DNA of 64,000 nt from Phytopseudomonas daroniae (GTDB taxonomy: Bacteria; Pseudomonadota; Gammaproteobacteria; Pseudomonadales; Pseudomonadaceae). Made by a program: the position numbers and the translations under genes. The notes under the pieces were generated by a model that ran no database searches, was not told the DNA's origin, and saw only the letters and a list, made by a program, of their open reading frames with translations. Shown here one piece after another: positions 1 to 10,065 of the stretch (its first letter is position 1; every line of letters starts with the position of its first letter). Location of the stretch: contig NZ_QJUI01000012.1 of NCBI RefSeq assembly GCF_004327285.1, positions 62,001-126,000 of the forward strand. The letters run 5' to 3'.

Positions 1-1284
1 CGCACGGTAAGCAACGGCTACCGGCATGCGGCTGAACTGGGTCACCACCCAGAAGAAACTGTCGTTGGCGTGGGATACGGTCATACCACCGGCACCGATG
101 GCCATCACGGTCAGTACGCGCCCCATCTCGCTATCCAACCCCAACTGGCCCAGGAGTGGCGCAACCATCGCCGAGGTGGTGACCAACGCAACAGTGGTGG
201 AACCTTGGGCCGTTTTCAGAGCAGCAGCTACCAGAAACGGCATAAACAACCCAACGCCCAGTGCCGACAGGGTCGTACCCAGGTAGTTGCCCAGAGGGGT
301 CGCACTGAGCACTGCACCGAATGCACCACCAGCACCAGTGATCAGAATGATAGGCGCGGCGGAGACGATGCCCTCGGAAACGCGGTCATGTAGATTCTGC
401 CGCTTGCCTTTGCCCTTGAGCAGGGTACAGGCCAGCACCAGGCCCACCAGCAACGCCATGACTGGATGCCCCAGAAAGCCCAATACGCTGAGCAGTGCAC
501 CGTCACCCAGGGGCTTACTCGGGAATACGGCGATGGAACCCAGGCAGATCAGCAGAATCGGCACGAAAATAGGTGCAAAGGCCTGTGTGGCGCTCGGCAG
601 CGTGCCGTATTTGGCCCTGAGGGTTGCGAAATCTTCATCTGCCGGCAGTGGCGTACCGTTATCTTCAAGGACGATGTCCTTGCCGATGAAGCGGTTGGCC
701 CAGAACATACCAGCCAATGCCGTGACCAGCGCGACAACCAGGCCCACTGCGATCACCAGCCCCAGACTCGAACCCAACCCGAGGTTGCCAGCGGCGGCGA
801 TCGGCCCAGGGGTTGGCGGGACAAAGGTGTGGGTGGCATACAGACCCGTAGCCAGCGCCACACTCATGGCCACCACCGACACTTTCATGCGCGCGGCCAA
901 TGCATTTTTCAGCGAGTTGAGGATGACATAACCGGAGTCGCAGAACACCGGAATAGATACCAGGTAGCCAATGATCGACATAGTCAGCGTAGGAAAGCGC
1001 TCACCGAGCAGCTTGATCACGGTCTCCGCCATGGTGATGGCGGCACCACTGCGCTCGAGAATCACACCGATGATGGTACCGAGCACGATCACGATACCGA
1101 TGTTGCCCAGGATGCCGCCAAAGCCGGTGGCGATGGTCTTGAGAATGTCCTGATGGGGCAGTTGGTAGGCAAAACCAGCGATCAGGGCAGCAGCTAATAA
1201 TGCGAGAAAGGGGTGCAACTTGAGACGGGTGGTCGAGAGCACGATGAACGCGATCAATGCGACCAGGATCAGAACCAGAGCCAT
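1..1284 (-). CDS. GntP family gluconate/glycerate-type permease (C-terminus cut by window edge)
   Basis: The minus strand is open from the ATG at 1284 to the left edge, giving 428 codons without a stop; GntP permeases are about 450 residues, so only some 20 residues are missing. The translation is very hydrophobic, with many membrane segments, and begins MALVLILVALIAFIVLSTT. Internal stretches such as FVPPTPGPIAAA and the late AQGSSTVALVTTSAM are typical of GntP/GntT transporters, which import gluconate or related sugar acids with protons. It lies directly downstream of a CdaR-type sugar-diacid regulator in the same direction, which favours glycerate or a sugar acid as substrate. The exact substrate cannot be read from sequence. 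Confidence 0.88.
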   Translation of the reverse strand, partial: MALVLILVALIAFIVLSTTRLKLHPFLALLAAALIAGFAYQLPHQDILKTIATGFGGILGNIGIVIVLGTIIGVILERSGAAITMAETVIKLLGERFPTLTMSIIGYLVSIPVFCDSGYVILNSLKNALAARMKVSVVAMSVALATGLYATHTFVPPTPGPIAAAGNLGLGSSLGLVIAVGLVVALVTALAGMFWANRFIGKDIVLEDNGTPLPADEDFATLRAKYGTLPSATQAFAPIFVPILLICLGSIAVFPSKPLGDGALLSVLGFLGHPVMALLVGLVLACTLLKGKGKRQNLHDRVSEGIVSAAPIILITGAGGAFGAVLSATPLGNYLGTTLSALGVGLFMPFLVAAALKTAQGSTTVALVTTSAMVAPLLGQLGLDSEMGRVLTVMAIGAGGMTVSHANDSFFWVVTQFSRMPVAVAYRA

Positions 1285-1424
1285 GCCGGTGTCCTCGTTG
1301 TTGTTATGGTGGGTGCCACTGCTGCGCATTGTCACTCAGCGGCATGCGGTGACACCCTGTTCACTCGCACAACCAACAGCGCAAACCACACGTCAGTTAC
1401 TGTGCAAGCGCAACATGGGGATAG

Positions 1425-2534
1425 TTATCCGTTTGGCTCTATCAGCCCCAACCCCAGCGAAAGCTGCAGGCGGCGATCCAGACGCGTCAGCTCCACACCG
1501 CTGAGTTCGGCGATGCGTTCCAGACGATAGCGCAAGGTATTGCGGTGAATGCCCAGGGCCGCGGCACAGCTCTGCACCTGACCGTCATGGGCACACCAGG
1601 CTTCCAGGGTTTCCCGCAGCACACCGTTGCCGTCCTGGGCCAGCACCTGCTTCAGCGGTGCCAGCCAGCCTTGCAGCAACCAGCTGTTACGCTGGGCGTA
1701 GAGCAGGGTCGGCAGGCGATGCTCCTCCAGCGACACCAGGCGCTGCGATGGGTAGCGCGCCCGTGCGAAGGCCTGCAGATCGCGTAACGCCAGGCAGGCC
1801 TGACGCAATTGCCCGAGAGACTGTACCGGATCGCTGACCAGCAAGCGGGCCACACCCCAACCGCGCTCATCCGCACTTTCCAGCCAGTGGGCATCACCAC
1901 GGCCTGCAGTCAGCGGCCTGCACCAGAGCAGCTCGCGCATGCCCAGTGGCGCACACAGGTGCTCGCTCTTGCCAGTCAAGACGCCGAGCAGACGCGCCTG
2001 CTGCGCCAGCGGCTCACCCTGCTCCTGCAATTCCAGCAGACACACCTGGCGTGGCCAGGCGAGCGCCAGGCCTTGGCGCTCGGCATCCGCCGCCAGCGTG
2101 CCGAGCGCAACCGCAGGGTCGAACAACTGGCGCAGCCAGGCGTCCAGCTGATGCCGCTGCCAATGCCGCTCGGCTTGCAACTGGCGCTGTTCGACCAGCA
2201 TTTCCGCTGCCATGCGCACCAGCTCGGCATAGGGACGCACCACCTCGGGCGCACCGGTAATACCCAGCACACCGATCAGGTCGTCGTCATGCAACAACGG
2301 CAGGTTGACCCCGGGGCGCACGCCACGCAGACAGGTCGCGGCCTGCTCGTCGATTTCCACCACGCGGCGGTTGGCCAGCACCAGTTGCGCGCCTTCATGA
2401 CGGGTATGCAGGCGCGCCGGATCGCCGCTGCCGATGATCATGCCCTGGGCGTCCATCACGTTGATGTTATACGGCAGAATGGCCATGGCTCGATCAACGA
2501 TGTGCTGGGCCAGGGTGGAGTCGAGTTCGAGCAT
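1425..2534 (-). CDS. cdaR: CdaR/SdaR-type sugar diacid transcriptional regulator
   Basis: The protein has 369 residues. Its N-terminus (LAQHIVDRAMAILPYNINVMDAQGMIIGSGD) is split here as LAQHIVDRAMAILPY then NINVMDAQGMIIGSGD, a hallmark of the sugar-diacid recognition domain. The C-terminus carries the PucR-type helix-turn-helix with GIHRNTLRYRLERI. CdaR proteins activate genes for glycerate, galactarate or glucarate use. The ATG at 2534 follows GGAGG at good spacing; the longer reading frame upstream lacks one. The gene sits 140 bp ahead of the GntP permease in the same direction and probably controls it. The inducer is inferred from the family only. Confidence 0.88.
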   Translation of the reverse strand: MLELDSTLAQHIVDRAMAILPYNINVMDAQGMIIGSGDPARLHTRHEGAQLVLANRRVVEIDEQAATCLRGVRPGVNLPLLHDDDLIGVLGITGAPEVVRPYAELVRMAAEMLVEQRQLQAERHWQRHQLDAWLRQLFDPAVALGTLAADAERQGLALAWPRQVCLLELQEQGEPLAQQARLLGVLTGKSEHLCAPLGMRELLWCRPLTAGRGDAHWLESADERGWGVARLLVSDPVQSLGQLRQACLALRDLQAFARARYPSQRLVSLEEHRLPTLLYAQRNSWLLQGWLAPLKQVLAQDGNGVLRETLEAWCAHDGQVQSCAAALGIHRNTLRYRLERIAELSGVELTRLDRRLQLSLGLGLIEPNG

Positions 2535-2629
2535 TACGCGGCCTCCGGAAAGGAAGCCGCCATTGTAGGCAGAATGAAGGAGGCGGCGACATGCCATGCG
2601 CCGCATCGGCGGCGAGGCATGCGGGCGAC

Positions 2630-3277
2630 TCAGGGTGCCAGGCGCTGACGCAACCAGGCCTCGTCAGCGCGGCGATAATCGAGGCGATCGTGCAGGCGGC
2701 TGGAACGGCCTTGCCAGAACTCGATGCGCTCGGGTAGCAGACGATAACCGCCCCAATGCGGTGGGCACTCGGGCGCGTGGTCGGCAAAACGCCGTTCGGT
2801 CTGTGCCAGCAGTCCTTCCAGCTCGCCGCGATCACGGATCACCCGGCTCTGTGGCGAGGCCCAGGCCCCCAGGCGACTGCCCAGCGGGCGTACCTGGAAG
2901 TAGGCATCGGACTCGGCCACTGAAACCCGCTCCACTCGCCCCTCGATGCGCACCTGGCGCTCGAGGGTCGGCCAGAAGAAAGTCATCGCCGCGAAGGGAT
3001 TGGCCTGCAGCTGCTCGCCTTTGGCGCTCTGATAATTGCTGAAGAAGGTGAAACCCTGTTCATCCAGCCCCTTGAGCAGCAGCACACGGCAGTGCGGACG
3101 ACCATCGGCATCGACGGTCGCCAGGCTCATGGCGTTGGGCTCTACAGGAAGTTGCTCGGTTTTCACCGCATCGGCGAACCAGCGTCTGAACAGGGCGAAG
3201 GGCTCCAGCGGAGCCTGATCCTCGCTCAACCCGTCACGGGTGTAGTCACGGCGCATATCGGCCAGGGTCTGGGTCAT
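2630..3277 (-). CDS. pdxH: Pyridoxamine/pyridoxine 5'-phosphate oxidase
   Basis: PdxH is the FMN enzyme that oxidises pyridoxine or pyridoxamine 5'-phosphate to pyridoxal 5'-phosphate, in the cytoplasm. The 215-residue length is that of the family. Recognisable blocks are the N-terminal [12 protein letters not shown], the FMN-binding [10 protein letters not shown] and [12 protein letters not shown], the signature [13 protein letters not shown] with SDAYFQVRP, and the C-terminal [15 protein letters not shown] close to the PROSITE PdxH pattern. It begins at an ATG at 3277. It is followed at 95 bp by cdaR in the same direction, but nothing suggests a functional link. Confidence 0.97.
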   Translation of the reverse strand: MTQTLADMRRDYTRDGLSEDQAPLEPFALFRRWFADAVKTEQLPVEPNAMSLATVDADGRPHCRVLLLKGLDEQGFTFFSNYQSAKGEQLQANPFAAMTFFWPTLERQVRIEGRVERVSVAESDAYFQVRPLGSRLGAWASPQSRVIRDRGELEGLLAQTERRFADHAPECPPHWGGYRLLPERIEFWQGRSSRLHDRLDYRRADEAWLRQRLAP

Positions 3278-3325
3278 GAGAGTGCTCTCGGAGGCGACAA
3301 AGGCCCTAGCTTAATGGCGTAGCTC

Positions 3326-4027
3326 TTATTTGGCTTGATCTGCGGCAACCACTTTCTTGGCGTCGGCCAGTTTGGTAGCACCCTTGCCAACAGGCTTGTC
3401 GGCGACGGCAACAGCGCTGGCCTCTACGGCGGCAGCCGGGGCTGGCTGGCTATATTGGGCGATCAGCGCCCTCAGGGTGTCCTGACGGGTCAGCATGATT
3501 TCCACCCGGCGATTCAGCTCACGGCCATTGGCACTGTCGTTGGCGGCGCGCGGCATATCCGGGCCCATGCCCTTGACCAGCAGGCGATCCTGCTTGAGGC
3601 CGCTGAGGCGGAAGATGGCGGTGAAGGCGCGGGCTCGCTCGTGGCTCAGCTCGCGATTGGTTTCCAGTGCGCCGCTGCTGTCCGCATGACCCAATACCAG
3701 AACACCGACCTTGTTGTCTTTTTCCAGCACCTTGGCAACGCGGGTGATCGGACCGAGGGTGACCGGTAGCAACATGCTCGGACGATCCGGGTTGAACGAA
3801 CCCTTGACCGGCGCAGTGACGATCAGCAGGTTCTCGCGACGCTCCATTTCGAAATTGCTGTCCTTGATCGCCTCACGCAGCAGCGGCTCGTATTCATCCA
3901 ACCAGGCCTGGGTAACCTCCGGCGGCGGCATCAACGCCGAATTGGGGTCTTCCTTCTTCTCGAACAGGGAGCAACCTGTCAACAGTACGCAAAGCGCCAG
4001 TGCGCAAGTCTTCTTGTAGGAAAGCAT
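3326..4027 (-). CDS. OmpA-family outer-membrane lipoprotein
   Basis: The 233-residue protein starts with a lipoprotein signal peptide ending in the lipobox LLTGC, so Cys19 would be lipidated. Residues from about 75 to 185 form an OmpA-like peptidoglycan-binding domain, with GHADSSGALETNRELSHERA and GRELNRRVEIML as its conserved segments. The tail is Ala/Val/Lys-rich and low in complexity. Such proteins tie the outer membrane to the cell wall. It is one of four OmpA-domain envelope proteins in this window. It transcribes toward pdxH with 48 bp between them and appears to be its own unit. Confidence 0.88.
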   Translation of the reverse strand: MLSYKKTCALALCVLLTGCSLFEKKEDPNSALMPPPEVTQAWLDEYEPLLREAIKDSNFEMERRENLLIVTAPVKGSFNPDRPSMLLPVTLGPITRVAKVLEKDNKVGVLVLGHADSSGALETNRELSHERARAFTAIFRLSGLKQDRLLVKGMGPDMPRAANDSANGRELNRRVEIMLTRQDTLRALIAQYSQPAPAAAVEASAVAVADKPVGKGATKLADAKKVVAADQAK

Positions 4028-4156
4028 CGGTCATCCACATCTAATCGGTCGAAGTCACCCGGGTAACCCGGAGTCAGAAGCAAAGAATCCGCTCACCACC
4101 TGCTGCGTGAGAAACAGGCTCTAAAACCATACTGCGCAATAGTTTAGCCGCGATTC

Positions 4157-5302
4157 TTAAAAACACTCGCATAAGATACCTGCAAGTTTCTGTGCCCGCG
4201 GATCCATTAAGACGAACGGCCCCAGGTTATTCGTAACGAAACCCACGGCCACGTCACGCTGCGGGTCGGCAAAACCGGTGGAACCTCCCGCACCGGGGTG
4301 GCCAAAGGCCCCCGGCCCCATGCCGTAAGTGGCATTGGCCACGGCAGGCTGATCGAGCATGCAGCCGAGGCCGAAACGCGTCGAGGTCAATAGCGTCCTG
4401 TCCTCACCGACACTGTGCTCACGGGTGAGTTCAGCCAGCAGCTCGCTGTCGAGCAGGCTACCATCGAGCAAGCCGCTGTAGAAACCGGCAAGGCTGCGGG
4501 CATTTCCATGGCCATTGGCGGCAGGCTGCTGCATGCGTCGCCACTCCGGCTTGTTGGTGCTGGTCATGATCGAAGGCGGATTGGCGAACGCTCGGGTGGT
4601 CAGGGCCTGGGCGTCACTCATCATGGTCTTGAGCAGGCGCTGGGCCGCCGCATCGCCAACATTGCCCTTGCCACGACTGATGGTCGCCACACGGTGGAAT
4701 TCTGCATCGTCAAGGCCGACATGGAAATCCAACCCCAGCGGTTTGGCGGTGCGTGCAACTATCGATTCACCCGGGCCACGACCCTCGATGCGCCGTAGCA
4801 ACTCGCCAACCAGCCAGCCGAAGGTGATCGGCGCATAGCCATGCCCATCGCCGAGCGCCCACCAGGGTGCCTCTGCCGCCAGCGCGGTGGTCATGGTCTG
4901 CCAGTCATAGAGGGCTTCGGCCGGCAAGCTCTCACGTATCGCCGGCAGACCAGCCTGGTGGCTGAGCAGATGGCGCAAAGTGATGCGCTCCTTGCCCGCT
5001 GCTGCGAACTCCGGCCAGTAGCGAGCCACGGGCGCATCCAGCTCCAGCTTACCCTCTGCTACCAGTTGCAACGCCGTGACGGCGGTGAAGGGCTTGGTGC
5101 AGGAAAACAGGTTGAGGATGGTATCGCTGTGCCAGGCCTGCTGGCCGTCCTTGTCGGCGATACCGGCCCAGATATCCACCACGGTTTCGCCGCCGACCTG
5201 CACGCAGAGCGCAGCACCGCGCTCCTGGGGATCGTCGAAGAGTGCGGCAAAGGCGTCTTTCACCGCTTCGAACTTGAGGTCGAAGTAACCCTGAATCTGC
5301 AC
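4157..5302 (-). CDS. Serine hydrolase of the class C beta-lactamase / esterase EstB fold
   Basis: This 381-residue cytoplasmic-looking protein (no signal peptide) carries the S-x-x-K motif FSCTKPF, with Ser67 as the likely nucleophile and Lys70 as its base, plus a later Tyr in GYAPITFGWLVGEL (about Tyr156). A C-terminal GHPGAGGSTGFADP matches the third family motif. Relatives include EstB-type esterases and peptidases rather than true beta-lactamases. The start is a GTG at 5302 preceded by AGGAG at correct spacing. It ends a group of minus-strand genes and lies 47 bp downstream of the glycoside hydrolase. Substrate unknown. Confidence 0.87.
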   Translation of the reverse strand: MQIQGYFDLKFEAVKDAFAALFDDPQERGAALCVQVGGETVVDIWAGIADKDGQQAWHSDTILNLFSCTKPFTAVTALQLVAEGKLELDAPVARYWPEFAAAGKERITLRHLLSHQAGLPAIRESLPAEALYDWQTMTTALAAEAPWWALGDGHGYAPITFGWLVGELLRRIEGRGPGESIVARTAKPLGLDFHVGLDDAEFHRVATISRGKGNVGDAAAQRLLKTMMSDAQALTTRAFANPPSIMTSTNKPEWRRMQQPAANGHGNARSLAGFYSGLLDGSLLDSELLAELTREHSVGEDRTLLTSTRFGLGCMLDQPAVANATYGMGPGAFGHPGAGGSTGFADPQRDVAVGFVTNNLGPFVLMDPRAQKLAGILCECF

Positions 5303-5349
5303 AAGCTGCTCCTGCGAGGGAAGCGCCAGACGCTGCTGGCGCTCGATGG

Positions 5350-7587
5350 TTAAGGTTTGGCCGCTGCGGCTGGTTCAAGCTCGGCTGCAGCGTCTTTGCC
5401 CGGCACTGCCTCGGGCTGCGGTTCCTTGGCTGCCTCCTTGAGCAGCAGAGGCGGCACGCTCAGGTTGGCCTTGCGCACCGCTTTGACGAAAGCGTCCCAC
5501 GGTCTGTCGGTGATCGCCACCAGCCCCAGGTGACCGTTCTCGCCATCGAGCAGGCGCCCGGTTACCGGCTGATCGAGGTACTGGAACCAGTGCACACCGA
5601 CGATCTGCGGCTCTTCCAGAGCCTTTGCCAGGAAGTGCGCATAGGCCGGGCCGCGCTCTTCTTCCTTGTACACCTCGGCCACGCCCCCCCAGAACGGGCC
5701 GCGATCACGGGAGCCGAAATGGAACTCTGTGACCAACAGTGGCTTGTCCAGCTTGCGCAGGGCTTCGAAATCGTAACCGTGCTGCGGTTCACGGGTGTAG
5801 AAGTTGAAGCTCAGCACGTCGCAATACTCGGCGCAGGCTTCCACCGCCTCGGGAATGCTGGCGGAGAAACGGCCACCGAGCAGCAGATGGTTCGGCGTGT
5901 GCCAGTCGAGGGAATCGGCGATGGTCTTGAAATAGGTATCGGCGAACAGACGCAGGAAACGCTTCATATCGCTTTCGATGGCCGGGTAAGCCGGGTTGAT
6001 CGGCGGTGCCTGGAAGCCCGGATCCTCCATCAGTTCCCAGGCTTCCAGCTCGATGCCCCAGGCCTTGGACAGACCTTCCTGGTTGCGGTACTTGTCGCGC
6101 AACTGCTTGAGGAAGGCGCGTTTGGCCGGCACGTCAGTGGTCAGTCGCAGGGTCGCGTAGGCCAGGGTGTAGCGCGACAGCGGGTCTTCAGCCGGGCCGG
6201 CCCAGGCCAGTTCGTTGTCGGCGTAGTAGCCGATCACCCACGGATCGTCACGATGATCGCGGGTCGCGATGGCAATGGCGCGCTCGGCGGCCATGGCGAA
6301 ACGCGGATCGAAGGGGTCGGGCATACCGCCCCACCAGTCGATGCCAGTGCTGATGGTGGCGTAGTCACCATGAATGGACAGCGGAATACTGTAAGGCATG
6401 CGTTTGTCGACGGCGAAATCGCTTTCGCTCCAGTTACCCAGGGTGTTGAAACCCCAGGCCTGCAGGCGATCTTGCGCACGATCGCGCCATACTTGCGGCT
6501 CCTGGGAGCCGTAGGTGCGCTGCAGGTTGGCACTGTAGAAGTCATACCAGCGGCCACTGGCGAAGGCGCGGCCGCGGTTGGCGCCGGTGTCGGCCTGGTT
6601 GTCGCTGCTGCCGTAGAAAGCAGCCAGCGGTTCACCCTCGACTGGCAGCGCACTGAACATCTTCTCACGGCCTTCGATATAGGTCTGGCTCTGCGCACCG
6701 GTCACGGTGTTCACACCCAGGGAATAGAAGGGGTTGCCCTCAGGGGTGATCAGGAACCAGCGCCCTGCCCGCTTTTCGGTACGGAAAAAGCCACTGGCCT
6801 CGAAGGACGAGCCACCGATCCAGCCGCCGTAATTGTCCTGCTTGGGCCGTTCGGCCTGCCAGGCGTGCAGTTGCTTGTCTTCCTGGGCAACGCCGTGGCG
6901 TAGCTGCTCATCGTTCTTGACCTTACCCGGCCAATCGCGGCGGGTGAACTGGCCATAGGTATCGACGATGCCACGGTAGGCTTCTTCCAGATCGGCGCTG
7001 CCACGCACACCGAAGCGCCCCAGCAGCAGATATTGGGCGGCTTGAGGGTTGGGAATCGAGAGCGTCACGGCAGTGACGTTAAGCGGATCGATCTCACCGT
7101 TCACGGTTTCCGCCAACAGCAGCAGGCGGCCGTCGTAACGCCAGGGCATCACGGCCCCGGCACGCATGCCCTGGGCACGCGGCGAAGTGGCGCCCAGCGG
7201 CACCAGCAGCGTCTGCGCGGGCCCGGCTGGCAGTGCGACCTGGGTAGTCAGGCGCTTGCCGTCGGCACTTTCGATGGTCACATCGACGGTCAGCGCCCAG
7301 TCCATGGCATTCTGCACGCGCAGGCTCATGGCGCTCGACGCCGACCAGTCCCAGCTACCGCTCTGCGGCTTCAGGCGCAAGGTCGGGCGTTCGCCCGGAC
7401 TGAAGGTGGCGCGGCGCAGGATTTCGCCCTGCGCGGCACTTTCCGCCGTGACGCTAGGCAGGTAGGCGCCATCGCCAGTAATCTGCACGGCATCCAGCGG
7501 TCGCACGAAGTTGAACAGTTCCTGGCGATTCGCGGCACTGCCCATGGCGGGCAGACCGAGCAACGCGACCAGCGCCAGGCGCCCCAT
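5350..7587 (-). CDS. GH50-like glycoside hydrolase (annotated agarase family), secreted
   Basis: Read from the ATG at 7587 the protein has 745 residues and starts with a clean signal peptide (MGRLALVALLGLPAMGSA). The reading frame stays open to a TTG at 7737, and no convincing ribosome site marks either start, so the N-terminus is uncertain. The centre contains GRWFLITPEGNPFYSLGVN, typical of GH50 beta-agarases, followed by GYYADNELAW (Glu459, probable acid/base) and VTEFHFGSRDRG (Glu621, probable nucleophile). The C-terminus is Ala/Glu/Lys-rich. Family members cleave galactans or related glycans. Agar use is not expected of a pseudomonad, so the true substrate is open. Confidence 0.78.
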   Translation of the reverse strand: MGRLALVALLGLPAMGSAANRQELFNFVRPLDAVQITGDGAYLPSVTAESAAQGEILRRATFSPGERPTLRLKPQSGSWDWSASSAMSLRVQNAMDWALTVDVTIESADGKRLTTQVALPAGPAQTLLVPLGATSPRAQGMRAGAVMPWRYDGRLLLLAETVNGEIDPLNVTAVTLSIPNPQAAQYLLLGRFGVRGSADLEEAYRGIVDTYGQFTRRDWPGKVKNDEQLRHGVAQEDKQLHAWQAERPKQDNYGGWIGGSSFEASGFFRTEKRAGRWFLITPEGNPFYSLGVNTVTGAQSQTYIEGREKMFSALPVEGEPLAAFYGSSDNQADTGANRGRAFASGRWYDFYSANLQRTYGSQEPQVWRDRAQDRLQAWGFNTLGNWSESDFAVDKRMPYSIPLSIHGDYATISTGIDWWGGMPDPFDPRFAMAAERAIAIATRDHRDDPWVIGYYADNELAWAGPAEDPLSRYTLAYATLRLTTDVPAKRAFLKQLRDKYRNQEGLSKAWGIELEAWELMEDPGFQAPPINPAYPAIESDMKRFLRLFADTYFKTIADSLDWHTPNHLLLGGRFSASIPEAVEACAEYCDVLSFNFYTREPQHGYDFEALRKLDKPLLVTEFHFGSRDRGPFWGGVAEVYKEEERGPAYAHFLAKALEEPQIVGVHWFQYLDQPVTGRLLDGENGHLGLVAITDRPWDAFVKAVRKANLSVPPLLLKEAAKEPQPEAVPGKDAAAELEPAAAAKP

Positions 7588-7920
7588 TGCCAGAGAGTGT
7601 CGAAGACGGGCTGCAGCGATGCACAATGACAGTGCTTTGGAAACCAGCCCCTCGGTGGATGCGTGCGCGTCGCATTGCCCCGAACGGTCGGCCGACAGCA
7701 GCCAGGTGTTGACCTTCAAGGCCCCTTCTCCCCGCAATTCGACGAATATGAATGGCCCGCAACAGTCCCGTCACGCGCCCTTTGCCACGCATCACGCGCG
7801 AAGCCGCAATAGTGCGCCAGATGGGGGCTCGACCGCAAAGCCCGCATGTCGTTTAAGGAGCGCTTCGACGCCTGTTGTCAACGCAGCGGAACCGGGGTCT
7901 GAAGGCTCGCAGAACGGCGC

Positions 7921-10065
7921 TCAGGAGATTTCCCGGCGAAACGGTGGCAGCGCATTGAGAATCGCCTTGCCGTAACGCTGGGTAACCACCCGCCGATCCA
8001 GCAGGGTGATGGTGCCGCGATCCGCTTCGGTGCGCAGCAGACGCCCGCACGCCTGAACCAGGCGCAGTGAGGCGTCGGGCACGGAGATCTCCATGAACGG
8101 ATTGCCGCCACGGGCTTCGATCCACTCTGCCAGGGCGGCCTCTACGGGGTCATCCGGTACGGCGAAGGGAATCTTGGCGATCACCACGTGCTCGCAGTAG
8201 GCGCCAGGCAGGTCGACACCCTCGGCGAAACTGGCAAGGCCGAACAACACGCTTTCCTCGCCACTGTCGACCCGTGCCTTGTGCTTGTTGAGGGTTTCCT
8301 GCTTGGACAGATTGCCCTGGATGAACACCCGCTTGCGCCAGTCACGTTCCAGGCCATCGAACACGTCCTGCATCTGCCGGCGCGAAGAAAACAGCACCAG
8401 CGTGCCCCGCGAACCCTGCACCAGCCCCGGCAACTCGCGAATGATCGCCGCGGTGTGCTCAGCGGCGTTGCGTGGGTCGGCCTTCAGATCCGGCACCCGC
8501 AACACGCCGGCGTCGGCATGATGGAAGGGGCTCGGCACTACCGCAGTAACGGCCACCTTCGGCAGCCCGGCACGCATACGGTAGCGGTCGAAGGTTCCCA
8601 GGGCGGTCAGCGTCGCCGAAGTCACCAGGGCACCATAGGCCACGTTCCACAAATTGCGCCGCAGGGTCTCGGCGGCGAGAATCGGGCTGGCATTGACCTC
8701 GATATCGAACAACGCGCCACTCTCGGCAAGAGTCAGCCAGCGCGCCATCGGCGGGCTGTCTTCCGGGTCTTCGCTGGTAAAGGCCAGCCACAGTTCCCAG
8801 GTGCCCTGAGCCCGCGCCAGCAGACTGCCGAACAGCGGGTACCACTCTTCGGCCTGATGGCTGGCGATGCCGATACTGGTCTCACCGTCCATGGCTTCCT
8901 TGAGCTTTTCGGTCACACCGGTGAACAGATCGGTGAGTTTGGAAAAGCCCTTCTTGAGTTCCAGCCCCAGCTCGATCAGATGCTCGGGTACCACGCCACC
9001 GATAAAACGATGGCGCGGTCGCTCGCGGCCCTCCATGTCCTCGCCCGGTTTGAAGTCGGCAACCTGCTCACAGGCGCTGAACATGAACTGCTGATGGGTC
9101 TTGAGCTCACGCGCCAGCTCCGGCACCTGCTCGATCAGCCGACCGAGATCGCCAGGCAGGGGATGCTGGGCCAGAAGCTTGCTAAGGTTCTTGGCGATCT
9201 GCTCCAGCCAGTCGGCGGTGGAGCGCAGCCGGGTGAAGTGGGCGAAATGGCCGATGGCCTTGTCCGGCAGATGGTGGCCTTCGTCGAACACATAAAGTGT
9301 GTCGCGCGGATCGGGCAGCACCGCGCCGCCGCCAAGGGCGAGATCCGCCAGCACCATATCGTGGTTGGTGACGATCACGTCGACCTTGCCCATGCCTTCA
9401 CGCGCCTTGTAGAAGGCGCACTGTCCAAAGTTCGGGCAGTGCCGGCTGGTGCACTGGCTGTGATCGGTGGTCAGTTGCGCCCAGCGGCTGTCTTCCAGTT
9501 CCTGGGGCCAGCTGTCACGGTCACCGTCCCATTTATTACCGGCGAGTTTCTCGATCATGCTGGTGAAGAGCTTCTGTCCCTCCTCGTCCACGTCGATACG
9601 AAAGCCTTCTTCCTCGAACAACTGAGCGGTGGAACTCTGCGCCTGACCTTCCTGCAACAGCACGTCAAGCTTGGACAGACACATGTAGCGCCCGCGGCCC
9701 TTGGCCAGCGCGAAGCTGAAACTGAGGCCACTGTTGCGCATCAGATCCGGCAGATCCTTGTGCACGATCTGCTCTTGCAGGGCCACGGTGGCCGTGGCGA
9801 TCACCAGGCGCTTACCCGCCGCCTTGGCGATAGGGATGGCCGCCATGCTGTAAGCCACCGTCTTGCCGGTACCGGTGCCAGCCTCCACCGCAACCACAGC
9901 AGGTTCGCCCAGGCGGCGCTCCTCGTCGTCGGTCTTGATGGTACCAAGCACCTTGGCTATTTCAGCGATCATCAGGCGCTGCCCATAGCGCGGCTTGAGC
10001 CCCTTGGACTCGAGAAAACGGGAATAGGCGCCCTGGATCTGGGATTTGAGTTCGGTACTGAGCAT
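7921..10065 (-). CDS. dinG: ATP-dependent DNA helicase DinG
   Basis: DinG is an iron-sulphur superfamily 2 helicase of the XPD group, which unwinds DNA and R-loops 5' to 3' in repair. At 714 residues it has the family length. Walker A is GTGTGKT at residues 63-69. Cysteines of the 4Fe-4S site appear in YMCLSKL and in the cluster CTSRHCPNFGQC. The DEAH-like box is DEGHHLPD, and the C-terminal helicase motif is VQACGRLLRTEADRG. The ATG at 10065 is well placed. The gene stands alone on the minus strand. Confidence 0.97.
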   Translation of the reverse strand: MLSTELKSQIQGAYSRFLESKGLKPRYGQRLMIAEIAKVLGTIKTDDEERRLGEPAVVAVEAGTGTGKTVAYSMAAIPIAKAAGKRLVIATATVALQEQIVHKDLPDLMRNSGLSFSFALAKGRGRYMCLSKLDVLLQEGQAQSSTAQLFEEEGFRIDVDEEGQKLFTSMIEKLAGNKWDGDRDSWPQELEDSRWAQLTTDHSQCTSRHCPNFGQCAFYKAREGMGKVDVIVTNHDMVLADLALGGGAVLPDPRDTLYVFDEGHHLPDKAIGHFAHFTRLRSTADWLEQIAKNLSKLLAQHPLPGDLGRLIEQVPELARELKTHQQFMFSACEQVADFKPGEDMEGRERPRHRFIGGVVPEHLIELGLELKKGFSKLTDLFTGVTEKLKEAMDGETSIGIASHQAEEWYPLFGSLLARAQGTWELWLAFTSEDPEDSPPMARWLTLAESGALFDIEVNASPILAAETLRRNLWNVAYGALVTSATLTALGTFDRYRMRAGLPKVAVTAVVPSPFHHADAGVLRVPDLKADPRNAAEHTAAIIRELPGLVQGSRGTLVLFSSRRQMQDVFDGLERDWRKRVFIQGNLSKQETLNKHKARVDSGEESVLFGLASFAEGVDLPGAYCEHVVIAKIPFAVPDDPVEAALAEWIEARGGNPFMEISVPDASLRLVQACGRLLRTEADRGTITLLDRRVVTQRYGKAILNALPPFRREIS

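Noticed and set aside
4157..5302. True class C beta-lactamase resistance gene
   Set aside because: There is no signal peptide and the sequence follows the EstB/esterase-like branch; resistance cannot be claimed.
5530..6903. 457-codon open frame opposite the GH50-like gene
   Set aside because: It is antisense shadow; the minus-strand frame has the signal peptide and catalytic motifs.
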